DNA of 64,000 nucleotides from DATGUN01 sp035301285. Its GTDB lineage: Bacteria > Bacillota > Bacilli > Bacillales > Amphibacillaceae. Numbering within the stretch: the first letter of the stretch is position 1; every line of letters begins with the position of its first letter. Shown here piece after piece: positions 52,898 to 62,045 of this stretch. The stretch covers positions 80,556 through 144,555 of the forward strand of contig DATGUN010000017.1 of assembly GCA_035301285.1 (NCBI GenBank). The letters are read 5' to 3'. The position numbers and the translations under genes are program-made. The notes beneath the pieces are model-generated. The model was not told where the DNA came from. It saw only the letters and a list, made by a program, of their open reading frames with translations, and made no database searches.

Positions 52898-53098
52898 TTA
52901 ATCAAAAGCCTCCATTTATATTAATGTCACAACGTTTTATCTATATTTTAACAGAAAAATGGATGAATTGATATGTTCGCACACGGCGACACATAAATCA
53001 TATGCCGCAAAAGTATTGAGAATTTATTCTGTACTCTTAAAAAAATCATTGTATAATAATATAAAGAGGCATTCATTTTGTTTAAAGGAGTCAGTCAT

Positions 53099-53821
53099 AT
53101 GTTTAAACAAGTGCTATTATTATGCTTTGCTTTATTCTTTGTCGGATGCAGTTCAGACGAACCCGTCATTGAAAAAAAAGAATCGTCACCTGATGATAAC
53201 GATGACACCCCTGAATTAATTGAAGAAACAGATGGGAATGACAAAGTATCATTTATCGAGTTTCCTCTATCGGAGGAAAAAGTTAAAGTCAACTTGAACA
53301 TGGTGCCCATTTTGAATGATTATATCGAAGCAAGCGCCTCACCGCAAAAAGATATTCATAATATGAAATTAGAACGTGTAGAACATACAGATAAAAAACT
53401 TTATATCCTTTCATTTTCGTGCCACGAAGATTTATGTTCATACATCATTCTTGATCGAAGTGGTGACAATCAGGCAATTCTTTTGGCAGATATCGCATCA
53501 CTTAAAAAAATGAGCCCTTCACCGGATGATACTAAATTATTATTGCGATTTGAACGTGAAACAACGTTGCCACTTCCATTATCGGATATCGTTGTTATTG
53601 ATACAGAAAACTGGGAGAAACTTGAACCCGAAAATATAACAGACGATACAAACCCGCTCGAATATTCCTGGCCACTTCTCGATGCTGATTGGTCTGATGA
53701 TGAAAACATCCGTGTATCCAAACCGGATATCGATAAACCAACAGAAAAAGGGATAAAAAAATGGAAAGGAACGGAACAACCCGAAAAAGAAATTATACTT
53801 CGCACCCACCCTGCCAGATAA
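53099..53821 (+). CDS. Hypothetical lipoprotein
   Basis: 240 residues: signal peptide with lipobox (FVGC), an acidic low-complexity linker (about 20-45), then a beta-rich domain (about 60-200) with paired Cys in SFSCHEDLCSY and repeated short strands suggesting a propeller-like or TolB-like fold. Not recognised. AAAGGAG before ATG 53099 and TATAAT at 53052-53057 fit expression. Followed by a terminator. Confidence 0.65.
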   Translation: MFKQVLLLCFALFFVGCSSDEPVIEKKESSPDDNDDTPELIEETDGNDKVSFIEFPLSEEKVKVNLNMVPILNDYIEASASPQKDIHNMKLERVEHTDKKLYILSFSCHEDLCSYIILDRSGDNQAILLADIASLKKMSPSPDDTKLLLRFERETTLPLPLSDIVVIDTENWEKLEPENITDDTNPLEYSWPLLDADWSDDENIRVSKPDIDKPTEKGIKKWKGTEQPEKEIILRTHPAR

Positions 53822-53841
53822 ATATTCACACGTTATTGAAA

Positions 53842-53882
53842 GAAGACTTCAAGCATGATTTGCCTGAAGTCTTCTTTTATTT
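53842..53882 (+). terminator. Terminator after the lipoprotein gene
   Basis: GAAGACTTCA / TGAAGTCTTC stem followed by a T-rich tail; it separates this gene from the spoVA operon. Confidence 0.8.
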
Positions 53883-53982
53883 TATCTTCTTACCTAGCCA
53901 TCAACTCCTAAAAAAAGGATGTATATTTAACCATAAAATATACAATATAAAGATTGAACCCATAACTGAAGGAGGGCCATTC

Positions 53983-54189
53983 ATGACAGTAGCGACACAA
54001 GTCAAACAGACGATTTCAGGATTGAAAAGTGCTCAAGCGAGTCTGGAACAATTTGCTCTGGAAACAGAAAACCAACAAGCAAAACAACTTTTCCAGACGG
54101 CTGCTCAACAGACACAAACAGTCGTTGATAGCATTGAGCCACGCATGACACAGATTGAACAAGAAGAGCCACAATATAAACAACAGTGA
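53983..54189 (+). CDS. DUF1657 protein (spoVA operon gene 1)
   Basis: A 68-residue helical, Gln-rich protein (LKSAQASLEQFALETENQQ) of the DUF1657 family, found almost only in spoVA-2-type operons. Function unknown; genetic work on the mobile operon in B. subtilis ties the set to spore heat resistance. AGGAGG before the ATG. First gene of a seven-gene set and followed by a 154-bp gap with a nested hairpin. Confidence 0.88.
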   Translation: MTVATQVKQTISGLKSAQASLEQFALETENQQAKQLFQTAAQQTQTVVDSIEPRMTQIEQEEPQYKQQ

Positions 54190-54235
54190 ACGAATGTTTA
54201 CCGCTGAAATGATCTAAATCAGAACAGAAAAGTGC

Positions 54236-54290
54236 GCTGGGGAGAGTAGAAATACTGTACCTGTATTTCATTTTCAAAGCTGACCCCAGC
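54236..54290 (+). other. Nested hairpin between genes 1 and 2 of the spoVA operon
   Basis: GCTGGGG (54236-54242) pairs with CCCCAGC (54284-54290) and encloses GAAATAC (54249-54255) / GTATTTC (54263-54269). No T-run, so not a standard terminator; a processing or stability element is possible. Confidence 0.5.
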
Positions 54291-54343
54291 CACACTATTC
54301 GCATAATCCTATTTATTCTCAGAAAGTACTGGTGAATCAAGAT

Positions 54344-54796
54344 ATGACAAAAAAAACATTTACCATATTACTGGTACTCATCATTCTAAGTGGATGTACA
54401 TCGAACCAATCAAAAAATTCATCTCCAAAAGAGGCTGACATAACACAGATATCCACAAAAAAGGCGACGAATCAAGATGCTTCAAATCAGGCAAAACAAA
54501 GTTTAAAGAAATACAACGAAGTTACATCGATTGTTGCCGTCAATACAACCAAAAAAGTAGTCGTCGGTGTCAACGTTCATCAAAAAAATCGTTTTCATTT
54601 AAAATCGTTACGAAAAAAATGGAAAAGTAAATTGAAAAAGAGTCTGCCTAAAATGGACATCAGTGTAACGACCGATCAAAAGATCATTTGGGAATTGACT
54701 GACCTGGAAACAAGACTAAAAGAAACATCAATGTCAAAAAAGGATTTACAGAAGAAGTTGAAGAAAATCATAAAACTTATGAACGAAAATGCATAA
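54344..54796 (+). CDS. YhcN/YlaJ family lipoprotein (spoVA operon gene 2)
   Basis: 150-residue lipoprotein with lipobox LSGC, a Ser/Thr/Lys/Asn-rich linker, then the YhcN/YlaJ domain (SLKKYNEVTSIVAVNTTKKVVVGVN...SLPKMDISVTTDQKI). Strongly basic mature part, unlike YlaJ at 13365. A YhcN/YlaJ-type protein is the usual second gene of spoVA-2mob. ATG 54344 preferred; GTG 54332 is possible. Confidence 0.85.
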   Translation: MTKKTFTILLVLIILSGCTSNQSKNSSPKEADITQISTKKATNQDASNQAKQSLKKYNEVTSIVAVNTTKKVVVGVNVHQKNRFHLKSLRKKWKSKLKKSLPKMDISVTTDQKIIWELTDLETRLKETSMSKKDLQKKLKKIIKLMNENA

Positions 54797-54813
54797 AGAA
54801 AAGAGGGGCATTT

Positions 54814-55293
54814 ATGGCAAATAAAAAAACAAAAAACCTACCACCTAATAAACAGGCATATCAATCATTCCAAAAACAACGTGAAACGAAACGAACGGTA
54901 GGCAAAAATTGTTTGAAAGCATTTTTAGTCGGGGGTTTTATTTGTTTTATTGGCCAGCTTATCTCTACCTTCTACATGTACTTCTTTGATTTTACTGAAA
55001 AAACAGTTGGTAATCCGACTGTGGCAACCCTTATTTTTATAACCATGCTCTTGACAGGGTTTGGTGTGTACGATCGAATCGGGCAATTTGCCGGGGCTGG
55101 TTCCGCCGTTCCAGTCACAGGATTCGGTAACTCCGTTATCGCCAGTGCCATCGAGCATCGTACGGAAGGCTTTGTACTTGGTGTCGGGAGTAATATGTTC
55201 AAGCTGGCAGGATCTGTTATACTATTCGGCGTTTTTTCAGCATTTGTTATAGCACTCATCAAAACAATCATAACTGAATTGGGGGCCATGTAA
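54814..55293 (+). CDS. spoVAC: SpoVAC, spore DPA channel protein
   Basis: 159-residue inner spore membrane protein with about four helices. GKNCLKAFLVGGFICFIGQ, GVYDRIGQFAGAGSAVPVTGFGNSV and HRTEGFVLGVGSNMFKLAG are diagnostic. SpoVAC acts as a mechanosensitive channel for dipicolinic acid. Basic N-terminal tail. GAGGGG before ATG. Followed directly by spoVAD. Confidence 0.95.
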   Translation: MANKKTKNLPPNKQAYQSFQKQRETKRTVGKNCLKAFLVGGFICFIGQLISTFYMYFFDFTEKTVGNPTVATLIFITMLLTGFGVYDRIGQFAGAGSAVPVTGFGNSVIASAIEHRTEGFVLGVGSNMFKLAGSVILFGVFSAFVIALIKTIITELGAM

Positions 55294-56307
55294 ATGTTTC
55301 AAGGAAGTACCTGGATTTTCGAAAATACGCCTGTCATCAAATCCACAGGAACAATTGGCGGACCATTTGAAGCAGAGGGCAATATTCCCCAAGACTTCGA
55401 CATTTTACATGATGATATGTGGATGAAACAAGCATCATTTGAAAAAGCACAACGAACGATGATGGAGGAAGCATGCAAAATAGCCGTCAAAAAAGGCAAT
55501 ATCGACATGAAACAAGTCAACTACTTTATCAGTGGTGATTTGATTAATCAAATCACTCCAACCAGCTTCACTGCATCCACATTGGATATTCCATACTTGG
55601 GGTTATTCAGCGCTTGCGCTACGACAACCGAAAGTTTAGCTTTAAGTGCATTTTTAATTAATGGAAATGGAGCCGATTATATTTTAAGTGGATCTTCCAG
55701 CCACAATGCTGCAACTGAAAGACAATTCCGCTACCCAACCGAATATGGTGGCCAAAAACCTCCTACATCACAATGGACCGTAACGGGAGCCGGATGTGCA
55801 TTAGTAGCTAAAAATGGAAATGGTCCTGTCATTACATCCAGTACCATTGGCAAAATAGTCGACATGGGTTTGACCGACCCGTTCAATATGGGGGGAGCTA
55901 TGGCACCGGCTGCCGTTGACACCATTATCACCCATCTAAGAGATCGTAATATTGATGCTTCTCATTATGATCTCATCATTACAGGAGACTTGGGGCATAT
56001 CGGAAGAGAGACATCAATGGATCTGTTATACAAAAGAGGTGTGAAAATCGATGATGATAAATATGTCGATTGTGGACTTACCATTTACCGGGAAGATCAA
56101 CCTGTATTAGCGGGGGCTAGTGGAGCAGCATGTTCGGCTGTAGTGACATATGGACATTTCCTGAAGATGCTTGAAAATAATGAAGTCAATCGAATACTTG
56201 TCGTTGCGACAGGCTCTTTACATTCTCCCATCAGTGTCCAGCAAAAAGAAACGATTCCATGTATCGCACATGCTGTATCAATTGAGTCAGGAAGTGATAT
56301 ATCATGA
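55294..56307 (+). CDS. spoVAD: SpoVAD, DPA-binding protein
   Basis: 337-residue thiolase-fold protein on the outer face of the inner spore membrane; binds dipicolinic acid. FENTPVIKSTGTIGGPFEAEG, GLFSACATTTESLALSA and TGDLGHIGRE are diagnostic; the thiolase Cys is present but family members are not enzymes. Starts right after the spoVAC stop. Confidence 0.95.
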   Translation: MFQGSTWIFENTPVIKSTGTIGGPFEAEGNIPQDFDILHDDMWMKQASFEKAQRTMMEEACKIAVKKGNIDMKQVNYFISGDLINQITPTSFTASTLDIPYLGLFSACATTTESLALSAFLINGNGADYILSGSSSHNAATERQFRYPTEYGGQKPPTSQWTVTGAGCALVAKNGNGPVITSSTIGKIVDMGLTDPFNMGGAMAPAAVDTIITHLRDRNIDASHYDLIITGDLGHIGRETSMDLLYKRGVKIDDDKYVDCGLTIYREDQPVLAGASGAACSAVVTYGHFLKMLENNEVNRILVVATGSLHSPISVQQKETIPCIAHAVSIESGSDIS

Positions 56308-56654
56308 TTTTTTTATGGGCATTCATTGTCGGTGGTCTCATCTGTGTCGTTGGGCAAATCATGTTTGATGTCTTCAAACTCACCCCCGCCCATACAATGA
56401 GCACACTCGTTGTCATCGGGGCCATTATGGATGGTATCGGCATTTATGAACCATTGATGGATTTTGCAGGTGCAGGTGCTACTGTGCCAATTACAAGTTT
56501 TGGAAATTCGCTTGTTCACGGGGCGATGGCTGAGGCAGAACAGCATGGACTGATTGGTGTTGTAACTGGTATGTTCGAAGTGACAAGTTCAGGTATATCT
56601 GCAGCTATTATATTTGGGATGATTGGTGCCATTCTATTTAAGCCAAAAGGATGA
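56304..56654 (+). CDS. spoVAE: SpoVAEb, spore DPA channel protein
   Basis: 116-residue membrane protein related to SpoVAC (GGLICVVGQIMFD, DFAGAGATVPITSFGNSL, GMFEVTSSGISAAI). Start ATG overlaps the spoVAD stop (ATGA), indicating coupled translation. With SpoVAC and SpoVAD it makes the minimal channel unit of the spoVA-2 class. Confidence 0.95.
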   Translation: MIFLWAFIVGGLICVVGQIMFDVFKLTPAHTMSTLVVIGAIMDGIGIYEPLMDFAGAGATVPITSFGNSLVHGAMAEAEQHGLIGVVTGMFEVTSSGISAAIIFGMIGAILFKPKG

Positions 56655-56665
56655 GGAGGTTTATC

Positions 56666-56869
56666 ATGACTGTCGGAACACAATTAAAAAGCTGTTACTA
56701 TACCATCAAGCAGATTGATGCAGGTTTGGAAACATTGGCAGCCAAATCAAGCAATGAAGAATCCACAGAAGCTTTTTTACAAGCCCAGGAATATATGCGA
56801 AACATCAGATATGAACTGGAGAAACAAATTATTTTTATCGAAAACGAGGAACCACAATATAATTCATAA
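56666..56869 (+). CDS. DUF1657 protein (spoVA operon gene 6)
   Basis: 67-residue second DUF1657 copy; it shares MTVGTQLK at the start and the IENEEPQY end with gene 1 (IEQEEPQY). GAGGAGG before ATG 56666. Distinct enough from gene 1 to be an old duplication. Confidence 0.87.
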   Translation: MTVGTQLKSCYYTIKQIDAGLETLAAKSSNEESTEAFLQAQEYMRNIRYELEKQIIFIENEEPQYNS

Positions 56870-56885
56870 GGAGGATGCTCTGGTT

Positions 56886-57746
56886 ATGCCTGATTGGTTG
56901 GAAATAATCGTCCGTACATTCACATTTATCGTCATATTATTTTTCATGACAAAAGCATTGGCTAAAAAGCAGCTATCGGAACTGAATATATTTGAATATA
57001 TATTTGGAATTGTCATTGGCAGTATTGTGGCTATCTTTTCAAGTTCAGTCAATCAACCTTTTTACATTGGCATCATTTCCATGTTAACATTATTTGCCAC
57101 TCTTCTTCTTGTCGAGTTGATTTCATTGAAAAGTAAACAATTTCGTGATTTTTTCCAAGGTAAAAGTACGATATTCATTCAAGATGGCAAAATTATGGAA
57201 GATAATTTGAAACGAGAAAAATTCACAGCTGATGATCTACTTGAAAACCTTCGCTCAAAAAATATCTTTCAGGTCAGTGATGTAGAATTCGCCGTCATGG
57301 AGCCTACAGGGGCTTTGAATGTCATTCCAAAAAAGGAAAATCAGCCTTTGACACCAAAAGATATGGGGATGTCACCTCCATCAAAAAAGGAACCACAGAC
57401 TGTTATCATGGACGGAAAAATGTTATTGGAGCCACTGGCAAATTTATCATTGAATAAACAATGGCTCGATACAGAATTAGCCAAACAAAACGTATCGATT
57501 GATAATGTATTTTTAGGGCAAGTTGACAGTGATGCCCAATTGACGCTCGATCTATTTGATGATCAAATCACACTTCCTGAAGCTACAGAGAAACCGCTGC
57601 TTCTTGCCAGCATGAAAAAATGTCAAGCAGATCTTGCGTTATTTGCATTGGCCACGGAAAACACCTATTCTAAACAATGTTATGATAGGAATAGCGAGGC
57701 AATGGAAAAAGCGATCCATATAGTGACCCCCTACTTAAAAAACTGA
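56886..57746 (+). CDS. YetF-type DUF421 membrane protein with C-terminal DUF1657 domain
   Basis: 286 residues. DUF421/YetF membrane part (three helices, about 5-80, with KKQLSELNIFEYIFGIVIGS), a soluble YetF domain (about 85-165, IFIQDGKI), a second short YetF-like segment (about 175-225), and a C-terminal DUF1657-like helix pair (about 235-286: MKKCQADLALFALATEN). Matches the YetF/DUF1657 gene of spoVA-2mob, there needed for the heat-resistance effect. Codons upstream of ATG 56886 in this frame overlap gene 6 and are not used. Confidence 0.85.
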   Translation: MPDWLEIIVRTFTFIVILFFMTKALAKKQLSELNIFEYIFGIVIGSIVAIFSSSVNQPFYIGIISMLTLFATLLLVELISLKSKQFRDFFQGKSTIFIQDGKIMEDNLKREKFTADDLLENLRSKNIFQVSDVEFAVMEPTGALNVIPKKENQPLTPKDMGMSPPSKKEPQTVIMDGKMLLEPLANLSLNKQWLDTELAKQNVSIDNVFLGQVDSDAQLTLDLFDDQITLPEATEKPLLLASMKKCQADLALFALATENTYSKQCYDRNSEAMEKAIHIVTPYLKN

Positions 57747-57809
57747 TTCATCCACTAAGCAGGGGGCCAGAAACGTCATATATCATTCAATTGTTTACAC
57801 TTTGAATTC

Positions 57810-58277
57810 TTACTCTCTTCCCATACCTCGCAGAAACTGGAGGATCATCGTTATGCTGCGATTTATTTCAGGATCCTTGAATGCTTTGACAAGGCTCATG
57901 ACAGATGCCTTTTCATCAGGATCGGATACCGTTGTTTCTGTCATTCCCTGGTTGACCTTTCCAGTGAAATAGCTTAATTTATCGACATCTAATTCCCCTA
58001 GAAGAAAAACGAGTTTACTCATATTTTCAAGGACGCCCGTATATTGAGATCTATTCAATTCCGTGAAAATATTTTCCATCGCTGCTTTGCGCTGTTTGAT
58101 CAGGGCATCGGCAAAATCGAGCATGCCGTTATCATCCAATGTCCGCAATAAAGCAATCCCCTTTACAATGGCATCCTTATTTTCACCGATCGTTGTCAAA
58201 ACCTCATCAAGTTGTGCCTCTCTTATTTCTTCTTCTGTATATTCCATCTTTTTAATGTTCGTTATGGGATCAGCCAT
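57810..58277 (-). CDS. yrhD: DUF1641 protein, formate dehydrogenase partner (YrhD)
   Basis: 155-residue soluble helical protein (LDEVLTTIGENKDAIVKGIALLRTL...LLGELDVDKLSYFTGK). DUF1641 proteins pair with the FdhF-type gene as in yrhED of B. subtilis and may be a structural subunit. Its ATG (58277) shares a base with the fdhF TAA (TAATG), so translation is coupled. Confidence 0.87.
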   Translation of the reverse strand: MADPITNIKKMEYTEEEIREAQLDEVLTTIGENKDAIVKGIALLRTLDDNGMLDFADALIKQRKAAMENIFTELNRSQYTGVLENMSKLVFLLGELDVDKLSYFTGKVNQGMTETTVSDPDEKASVMSLVKAFKDPEINRSITMILQFLRGMGRE

Positions 58278-61216
58278 TATTGTCTCACCCAACTTCCCGG
58301 AAATGTATAGTCATCACGTTGCCATTTTCTTTCAACGTTCACACTGATCTGTGGCTGTCTGTTACCTTGACGATGATTGTGATCTGGCATTGGACTTTTT
58401 CCTTTTTTCTTCAATACCCTCATTTTGACGGCAACTTCTTTATATGCAGGTGTGTTCGTATCTTTATCGACATCATTGCTGGTCAGATAATTGATGGCTT
58501 CATCACCATTTGAATTCAATGGTAGATACAATTCATTGCCCGATACACGATCGGTGATATGCACTTGCACTATAACATAACCTGAACGGGAAATCAGTTT
58601 GACCTCCGCCCCCTCTTCGACACCACGTTCTTTTGCAAGCTGTGGTGACATTTCAAGAAATGCAGTGGGAAGCTCGTGACTCAATCCTTCTGACTTATAA
58701 GTCATGTTCCCTTCATGGAAATGTTCAAGCACACGTCCGTTATTGACATGTAGATCAAACTCGGAATCTGTATCATATACCAATTCGAAATCCAATGGAT
58801 AAAACCGGGCTTTATGATCCTCAAACGGAAAACCATTTTCATATAATAACGGTGTATCCGTACCATCTCCGTCGACCGGCCATTGTAAACTGTTGTAATC
58901 CGTCAATAAATCATAATTGACACCAGCAAACAGTGGTGTGAGCGAGGCAGCTTCATCCATCACCTCACTCGGATGGCTATAATTCCAGTCATATCCTAGT
59001 TGACTGGCGATATCGGAAATGATTTCCCAATCCGGTTTGGAATCACCTACGGGATCAAGTGCTTGATATAAGCGTTGGATACGCCGCTCTGTATTTGTGA
59101 ATGTGCCTTCTTTCTCTAGACTTGGAACAGCAGGTAAAATAACGTCGGCATAGGAAGCGGTCTTTGTTAGGAACAAATCCTGTACAACAAAGAAATCCAG
59201 TTTCTTGAATGCATCTGTTACATAGTTGATATTTGCATCGACGACACCCGTATCTTCACCCAAAACATATAAGGAACGAAGGCTGCCTTCATGGATGGCT
59301 CCTATCATTTCGTGGTTATCTTTACCAGCTGATGTTGGAAGTTCTGTTTCCCATGCCTTTTCGTACCGAGCGCGAACGTTTTCATCATCGACATCTTCAT
59401 AACCTGGGAAATAGTTCGGCATACTTCCGAAATCACTGCACCCTTGAACATTATTATGTCCTCTAAGCGGATAAGCACCTGTTCCATTCCGCATATAATT
59501 TCCTGTCAAAAGCAGCAAATTCGAAATAGCTGTACTTGTATCACTGCCAAGTTGATGTTGCGTCACACCCATTGCCCAGCATATGGCTACCTTATCATGA
59601 CGTACGATTTCTTCGGCAATTTCTTTCAGGGTCGCTTGCGAAAGACCGGTCATTTCTTCTGCATATTCCAGCGTGAACTTTTCCAGGCTTTCTTTATACG
59701 CTTCAAAGTCATTGACCCATTCATCGATAAAGGAACGATTTTCCCATCCTTGGTCGATGATGTATTTGCTGACGGCGGATAACCATACGAGGTCGGTTCC
59801 GCTTTTCGGTTGATGGAACCAGTCAGCTCGTTCAGCCATTTCTTGTTTCCTCAAGTCAAACACCATCAATTTTTGTCCAAACAATTTATGCGAACGCTTG
59901 ATACGGGACGCCAGGACTGGATGTGATTCCGCTGTATTGGAACCGATGGTAATGACAAGTTCTGCCTCTGCAATATCATCGATTGAACCGGAATCACCCC
60001 CATGGCCGACTGTCCGGAACAATCCTTTTGTTGCCGGTGATTGACAGTATCGAGAACAGTTATCCACATTATTGGTGCCAATGACTTGACGTGCCAATTT
60101 TTGCATCAAATACGATTCTTCGTTTGTTGCCTTGGATGAAGCAATGAAACCAAGTGCATCAGCATTCGTCTCGTTTTTTACTTCATTAAATCGTTTGGCG
60201 ACATAATTGAGGGCTTCGTCCCACTCCACTTCCTCAAACTCATTTCCGTTTCGTATGAGCGGTTTCGTGATACGTTCATCAGAATTGACATAATCCCAAC
60301 CAAACTTACCCTTTACACATGATGAAATACCATTTGCAGGAGAATCTGCTTGTGGTTGGACTTTAATGATTTTACGATCTTTTGTCCACACATCAAATGT
60401 ACATCCGACGCCACAATAGGTACAAACTGTTTTCGTTTTTTCAATCCGTTCTTCGCGCATATCCGCCTCAGAATCGGAAACTGCGAATAATGCACCGTAG
60501 CCCGCTTCTGCCTTCTTCGTAACATCAATCATTGAGCGAAGTAGCCCTGGCTTTTGATCTGTCATATAACCCGCTTCGCCAAGCATGGACGTTTCCATCA
60601 ATGCATTACATGGACAAACTGTCACACATTGACCGCAACTGACACAGGATGACTGGTCAATCGGAACATCATTATCCCATATAACACGTGGTTGTTCACG
60701 GTCCCAATCAATGAGCAACGTCTCGTTCACCTGGACATCCTGGCAAACTTCGACACATTTACCACATAGAATACACTGATCAGGATCATATCTGTAAAAA
60801 TGAGAAGAATGATCTTCCTCATATGGCTTTGGTGTGAACGGACGTGATTGATGCTCAAGACCGAATTCGGCCACCGTATTATGTATTGTGCAATCTCCGT
60901 TGTTAAAGTCACATACCGTACAATACAATTCGTGGTTTTCCAATATACGATCAAGCGACTCTTTTTGTGCACCATGCACATCAACCGATTGGGTATTCAC
61001 TCGCATGGCTGTTTCAATCGTCGTACCGCAAGCTCGAACAATTTGTCCATCAACTTCAACCATACACGTGTCACATGTCTGGATTGGACCAAGTGATGCA
61101 TCATAACAAATTTGTGGAATATTTGTTTCAGTGGTATTAAGCAGTTCGAGTAAATTTTGACCCGGTTCAGCCAAATATTCTGTGCCGTCTATTGTTACAA
61201 CAACATGTTCCTTCAC
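58277..61216 (-). CDS. fdhF: Molybdenum formate dehydrogenase, catalytic subunit (FdhF/YrhE type)
   Basis: 979-residue soluble Mo-bisPGD enzyme oxidising formate. N-terminal 2Fe-2S domain (Cys37, 48, 51, 63), a His/Cys-rich link (CTVCDFNNGDCTIH), two ferredoxin clusters (Cys148/151/154/158 and Cys191/194/197/201), a 4Fe-4S in the catalytic domain (Cys265, 268, 272, 300), and the Mo ligand Cys391 (RYCQSPA), so Cys- not Sec-dependent. No separate FdhB/FdhC subunits nearby. GGAGGA before GTG 61216 gives (M)KEHVVVTIDG; the open frame to 61345 is not used and overlaps fdhD. Confidence 0.92.
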   Translation of the reverse strand: MKEHVVVTIDGTEYLAEPGQNLLELLNTTETNIPQICYDASLGPIQTCDTCMVEVDGQIVRACGTTIETAMRVNTQSVDVHGAQKESLDRILENHELYCTVCDFNNGDCTIHNTVAEFGLEHQSRPFTPKPYEEDHSSHFYRYDPDQCILCGKCVEVCQDVQVNETLLIDWDREQPRVIWDNDVPIDQSSCVSCGQCVTVCPCNALMETSMLGEAGYMTDQKPGLLRSMIDVTKKAEAGYGALFAVSDSEADMREERIEKTKTVCTYCGVGCTFDVWTKDRKIIKVQPQADSPANGISSCVKGKFGWDYVNSDERITKPLIRNGNEFEEVEWDEALNYVAKRFNEVKNETNADALGFIASSKATNEESYLMQKLARQVIGTNNVDNCSRYCQSPATKGLFRTVGHGGDSGSIDDIAEAELVITIGSNTAESHPVLASRIKRSHKLFGQKLMVFDLRKQEMAERADWFHQPKSGTDLVWLSAVSKYIIDQGWENRSFIDEWVNDFEAYKESLEKFTLEYAEEMTGLSQATLKEIAEEIVRHDKVAICWAMGVTQHQLGSDTSTAISNLLLLTGNYMRNGTGAYPLRGHNNVQGCSDFGSMPNYFPGYEDVDDENVRARYEKAWETELPTSAGKDNHEMIGAIHEGSLRSLYVLGEDTGVVDANINYVTDAFKKLDFFVVQDLFLTKTASYADVILPAVPSLEKEGTFTNTERRIQRLYQALDPVGDSKPDWEIISDIASQLGYDWNYSHPSEVMDEAASLTPLFAGVNYDLLTDYNSLQWPVDGDGTDTPLLYENGFPFEDHKARFYPLDFELVYDTDSEFDLHVNNGRVLEHFHEGNMTYKSEGLSHELPTAFLEMSPQLAKERGVEEGAEVKLISRSGYVIVQVHITDRVSGNELYLPLNSNGDEAINYLTSNDVDKDTNTPAYKEVAVKMRVLKKKGKSPMPDHNHRQGNRQPQISVNVERKWQRDDYTFPGSWVRQ

Positions 61217-61235
61217 TAAATCTCCTCCTTTTAAG

Positions 61236-62045
61236 TTATAGGTCCTGGACATCTTGCTGGAACTCATCATCAATCCTATATCCATGTGTATATATATTAA
61301 GCTTATCGTTGCGAACAAAACCAACCGCGGTAATTTGTAAATCATCGGCCAGTTTTAATGCCAAATCGGTAGGTGCAGATTTAGCCAACAAAACACCGAT
61401 CCCTATCTTGGATATTTTCAAGACCACTTCAGACGAAATCCGTCCACTGAAAAGAACACAAGTATCCTTAAGTGGAATATGATTCTTTAAAATATATCCA
61501 TATAATTTATCCAATGCATTATGTCTTCCGATATCAATGAAAGAGACCAATATACCTTCTTTCGTAGCTAATGAAGCCTGATGAACACCGCCAGTCCGTC
61601 CGAATATATCAGAATCTGCATCGAACTGCTTCATTAAATGATGGGTTTGACGGATTGTGAGTTTCATATTTGAATAGATTGTTTTCGCTGTTCGGGCATC
61701 CTGCTTTAAATAAAATTGTCTGCTTTTGCCACAACACGAGCCAATCCATCGCTCCGAATGTCCTGAAAACGAAACAGATCCGGTTAACTCTACATAGGCA
61801 AACCCTTTTGACTCATCAATATTCAAATCTTTGATGGAAGCCAGGTTGCGAATGATACCTTCCGAAGCTAAAAACCCAATGACCATCTTTTCGATATGTT
61901 CCGGTGTACACACAATGGTGGCATATTGTTCACCATTGACCATGATTGTCAAAGCCCATTCTCTTGCAATTTCATCGTCCTCTTCTGTTTTTAAATGATG
62001 GAAATATTTCGTTGTCGACCATGCTGCCAAGCGATTATCTTCCAT
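61236..62045 (-). CDS. fdhD: FdhD, formate dehydrogenase sulfurtransferase
   Basis: Moves sulfur from a cysteine desulfurase to the Mo site of formate dehydrogenase, which requires it. 269 residues; TGGVHQASL, DIGRHNALDKLYG and SGRISSEVVLKISKIGI are diagnostic. The catalytic Cys lies in GSCCGKSR, paired as CC rather than C-x-x-C. Nineteen bp upstream of fdhF on the same strand. GGGGGTGG before ATG 62045. Confidence 0.92.
   Translation of the reverse strand: MEDNRLAAWSTTKYFHHLKTEEDDEIAREWALTIMVNGEQYATIVCTPEHIEKMVIGFLASEGIIRNLASIKDLNIDESKGFAYVELTGSVSFSGHSERWIGSCCGKSRQFYLKQDARTAKTIYSNMKLTIRQTHHLMKQFDADSDIFGRTGGVHQASLATKEGILVSFIDIGRHNALDKLYGYILKNHIPLKDTCVLFSGRISSEVVLKISKIGIGVLLAKSAPTDLALKLADDLQITAVGFVRNDKLNIYTHGYRIDDEFQQDVQDL

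Noticed and set aside
56715..56885. N-terminal extension of the YetF-type protein
   Set aside because: It lies entirely in another frame of the DUF1657 gene; ATG 56886 gives the normal DUF421 N-terminus.
53842..57760. Transposon carrying the spoVA operon
   Set aside because: No transposase, resolvase or terminal repeats on either side within the window, and base composition matches the neighbours.
61217..61345. N-terminal extension of formate dehydrogenase
   Set aside because: It would overlap fdhD, lacks an RBS, and the GTG at 61216 has an ideal one and gives the family N-terminus.
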